A DNA stretch of 44,386 nucleotides from Flavobacteriaceae bacterium (lineage in GTDB: Bacteria > Bacteroidota > Bacteroidia > Flavobacteriales > Flavobacteriaceae): assembly GCA_021648265.1 (NCBI GenBank), contig JAKITD010000015.1:1-44386 (forward strand), given 5' to 3'. Every line of letters begins with the position of its first letter. Within the stretch, counting starts at the first letter, position 1. Shown here piece after piece: positions 43,041 to 44,386 of this stretch. Both the position numbers and the translations under genes were made by a program. A model generated the notes under the pieces. The model saw nothing but the letters and a program-made list of their open reading frames with translations, was not told the DNA's origin and made no database searches.

Positions 43041-43245
43041 AAATTTTACTTAAAAGAAAGCCTTATGTATGTGTTTACAGACCTACTAGGTTTTAAAAAC
43101 CTAGTAGGTCTAAATTCCTAAATCAAAACCTACTGAGGAAGGAATCTAAAAATAAGCCACCCACTACAAACAACATAGAACCATTAAAAATGGGTAGTCG
43201 TAAGCTTTTACTATTTATTTCATTTTACTATAAAAAAAAAGATTG
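43041..43245. other. Gene-free stretch between the IS and the CRISPR array
   Basis: 205 bp: the right target duplication (43041-43049), a 33-bp perfect palindrome (43079-43111) and about 130 bp of AT-rich sequence without a credible reading frame. No cas gene, no match to an anti-repeat and no obvious promoter is present. It borders the degenerate end of the array. Confidence 0.8.
43079..43111. repeat. Second copy of the AGACCTACTAGG palindrome
   Basis: Arms AGACCTACTAGGTTTT and its exact complement around a single central A. It is identical to 3175-3207 except for the central base (T there), which makes it the same element in inverted orientation. The preceding ACAG is shared too. Here it is not between convergent genes, which favours a dispersed repeat over a gene-specific terminator. 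Confidence 0.75.
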
Positions 43246-44381
43246 ATTGTATTTTTACTTAGCATTCGCAGTCTTGTTTTTATTTTCATCTTTCGGTTTA
43301 ATGTTGTGAATTACTTTCAATCCCGATGCTTCGGGAGTATTTTTACTTAGCATTCGCAGTAATGAGATAATAGAAGTGATTGAAGACTTAGTTGTGAATT
43401 GCTTTCAATCCCGATGCTTCGGGAGTATTTTTACTTAGCATTCGCAGTCATGGGAAAAATTTTAAGCAAAATTACATGGTTGTGAATTGCTTTCAATCCC
43501 GATGCTTCGGGAGTATTTTTACTTAGCATTCGCAGTACCGAAATTTGGTAAGCATCTGATAATGGGTTGTGAATTGCTTTCAATCCCGATGCTTCGGGAG
43601 TATTTTTACTTAGCATTCGCAGTAAAGATTCACTTTGTTAGAAATGAATACTGGTTGTGAATTGCTTTCAAAATTGTATTTTTACTTAGCATTCGCAGTT
43701 AATCCCTTTATCTGTTGATAACCCTGTAGTTGTGAATTGCTTTCAAAATTGTATTTTTACTTAGCATTCGCAGTCAACGTTATAAACATATCTCTTTCGT
43801 TTCCGTTGTGAATTGCTTTCAAAATTGTATTTTTACTTAGCATTCGCAGTTGGGAAGATGGCAACAGCTATAGATGCACGTTGTGAATTGCTTTCAAAAT
43901 TGTATTTTTACTTAGCATTCGCAGTAAATGCTTTTTTTAGTATTTATCACCCTTTGTTGTGAATTGCTTTCAAAATTGTATTTTTACTTAGCATTCGCAG
44001 TGGATTATGATGCAGGAAACAATGTTGGTGTGTTGTGAATTGCTTTCAAAATTGTATTTTTACTTAGCATTCGCAGTTAAAAGCGCCACGCAGGTTGTAG
44101 GGCTACAGTTGTGAATTGCTTTCAAAATTGTATTTTTACTTAGCATTCGCAGTATAGCTAGAGAAGTTGCTGAAGCTTTTATAGTTGTGAATTGCTTTCA
44201 AAATTGTATTTTTACTTAGCATTCGCAGTAATAGCAATTGGCGTATATATAGCTTCGATGTTGTGAATTGCTTTCAAAATTGTATTTTTACTTAGCATTC
44301 GCAGTTTGAGCATTCATTACTATCGGTAGCTTTTCGTTGTGAATTGCTTTCAAAATTGTATTTTTACTTAGCATTCGCAGT
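43246..44381 (+). CRISPR. CRISPR array, 15 repeats, type II-C-like dimensions, no cas genes in window
   Basis: The 46-nt repeat begins GTTGTGAATTGCTTTCAA and ends TTAGCATTCGCAGT. R0 is a 27-nt 3' fragment (43246-43272). R1-R4 are 58 nt and carry a palindrome (43303-43360, 43391-43448, 43479-43536, 43566-43623). R5-R14 are the plain 46-nt form (starts 43654, 43729, 43805, 43880, 43956, 44032, 44108, 44184, 44260, 44336). The fourteen spacers are all different and 29-30 nt long. Repeat length, the GTTGTGAATTGCTTTC start and spacer size match Bacteroidota type II-C (Cas9) arrays, which is why I suggest that type. Five bases follow R14, so the array may continue. The truncated repeat and the mutated R1 (G to A at position 11) mark the left side as the degenerate end. 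Confidence 0.97.
43303..43623 (+). repeat. Block of four CRISPR repeats carrying an inserted palindrome
   Basis: In R1-R4 the four bases AATT at repeat positions 19-22 are replaced by TCCCGATGCTTCGGGA, making each repeat 12 nt longer. The flanks are unchanged: GTTGTGAATTGCTTTCAA before (R1 has one change) and GTATTTTTACTTAGC onward after. The insert can form a 6-bp stem with a 4-nt loop in RNA or DNA. The same 17-bp word with one base changed occurs at 20121-20138. All four copies are identical, so they come from one event followed by copying. Confidence 0.95.
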
Positions 44382-44386
44382 ACGTA

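Noticed and set aside
43112-43245. A leader or tracrRNA gene to the left of the array
   Set aside because: The adjacent repeat is truncated and the next mutated, which marks the distal end, and no sequence complementary to the repeat start is present.
43431-43616. A minus-strand open frame of about 60 codons across the CRISPR array
   Set aside because: It is a translation of the repeats themselves and shows the same peptide twice; no independent coding signal.

Overview
The window is AT-rich DNA from a member of the Bacteroidota, most likely family Flavobacteriaceae. The evidence is the gene content and order (ftsH - LUD protein - cdsA - psd - acyl-CoA-binding protein; DUF1573 and DUF1684 proteins; RND pumps fused to an outer-membrane channel), AT-rich codon use, very short or absent Shine-Dalgarno leaders, and start-proximal TAnnTTTG elements, the -7 box of Bacteroidota promoters. 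Most of it is ordinary chromosome. Both ends stop inside a feature (a damaged peptidase gene on the left, a CRISPR array on the right), which would fit contig ends.

Layout. 1-2.1 kb: remnant M14 carboxypeptidase-like gene and a convergent Nudix hydrolase. 2.1-4.4 kb: pyrE, a SRPBCC protein, birA (minus strand) and rsfS. 4.4-9.6 kb: a membrane-biogenesis run, ftsH, a LUD protein, cdsA, psd and an ACBP, then upp. 9.6-14.3 kb: valS, a DUF1573 protein and a retropepsin/PDZ protein. 14.4-20.1 kb: aminotransferase, murB, fasciclin lipoprotein, small Cys-rich membrane protein, family 2 glycosyltransferase, ECF sigma factor and lipA. 20.2-28.6 kb: gap, TPR hybrid histidine kinase, lpxK, Nif3-like protein, coiled-coil degenerate zinc-ribbon protein, msrA, a DUF1684 protein and a secreted unknown.

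28.7-37.6 kb is a minus-strand metal-efflux operon. In transcription order it encodes a Cys/His-rich secreted protein, a CusA/CzcA-type RND pump fused to a TolC-like domain, a His-rich adaptor lipoprotein, a P-II-like protein, a Fur-family regulator and a P1B-4-type ATPase. Together they could sense metal and export it from cytoplasm and periplasm. Dyads overlapping the first promoter and preceding the RND gene are candidate operators.

37.8-41.8 kb: OmpA-family protein, membrane HhH protein, sodium:solute symporter and a lipoprotein. 41.83-43.04 kb: a complete IS4-like insertion sequence with an exact 9-bp target duplication and a frameshifted transposase. 43.25-44.38 kb: a CRISPR array with 46-nt repeats and 29-30-nt spacers, dimensions typical of Bacteroidota type II-C; no cas gene is in the window.

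The most unusual feature is that four consecutive CRISPR repeats (R1-R4) are 58 nt long, because four central bases (AATT) are replaced by a 16-bp palindrome, TCCCGATGCTTCGGGA. Nearly the same palindrome occurs outside the array upstream of gap, and a relative lies after upp. It looks as if a dispersed small palindrome entered a CRISPR repeat and was then copied through the array.
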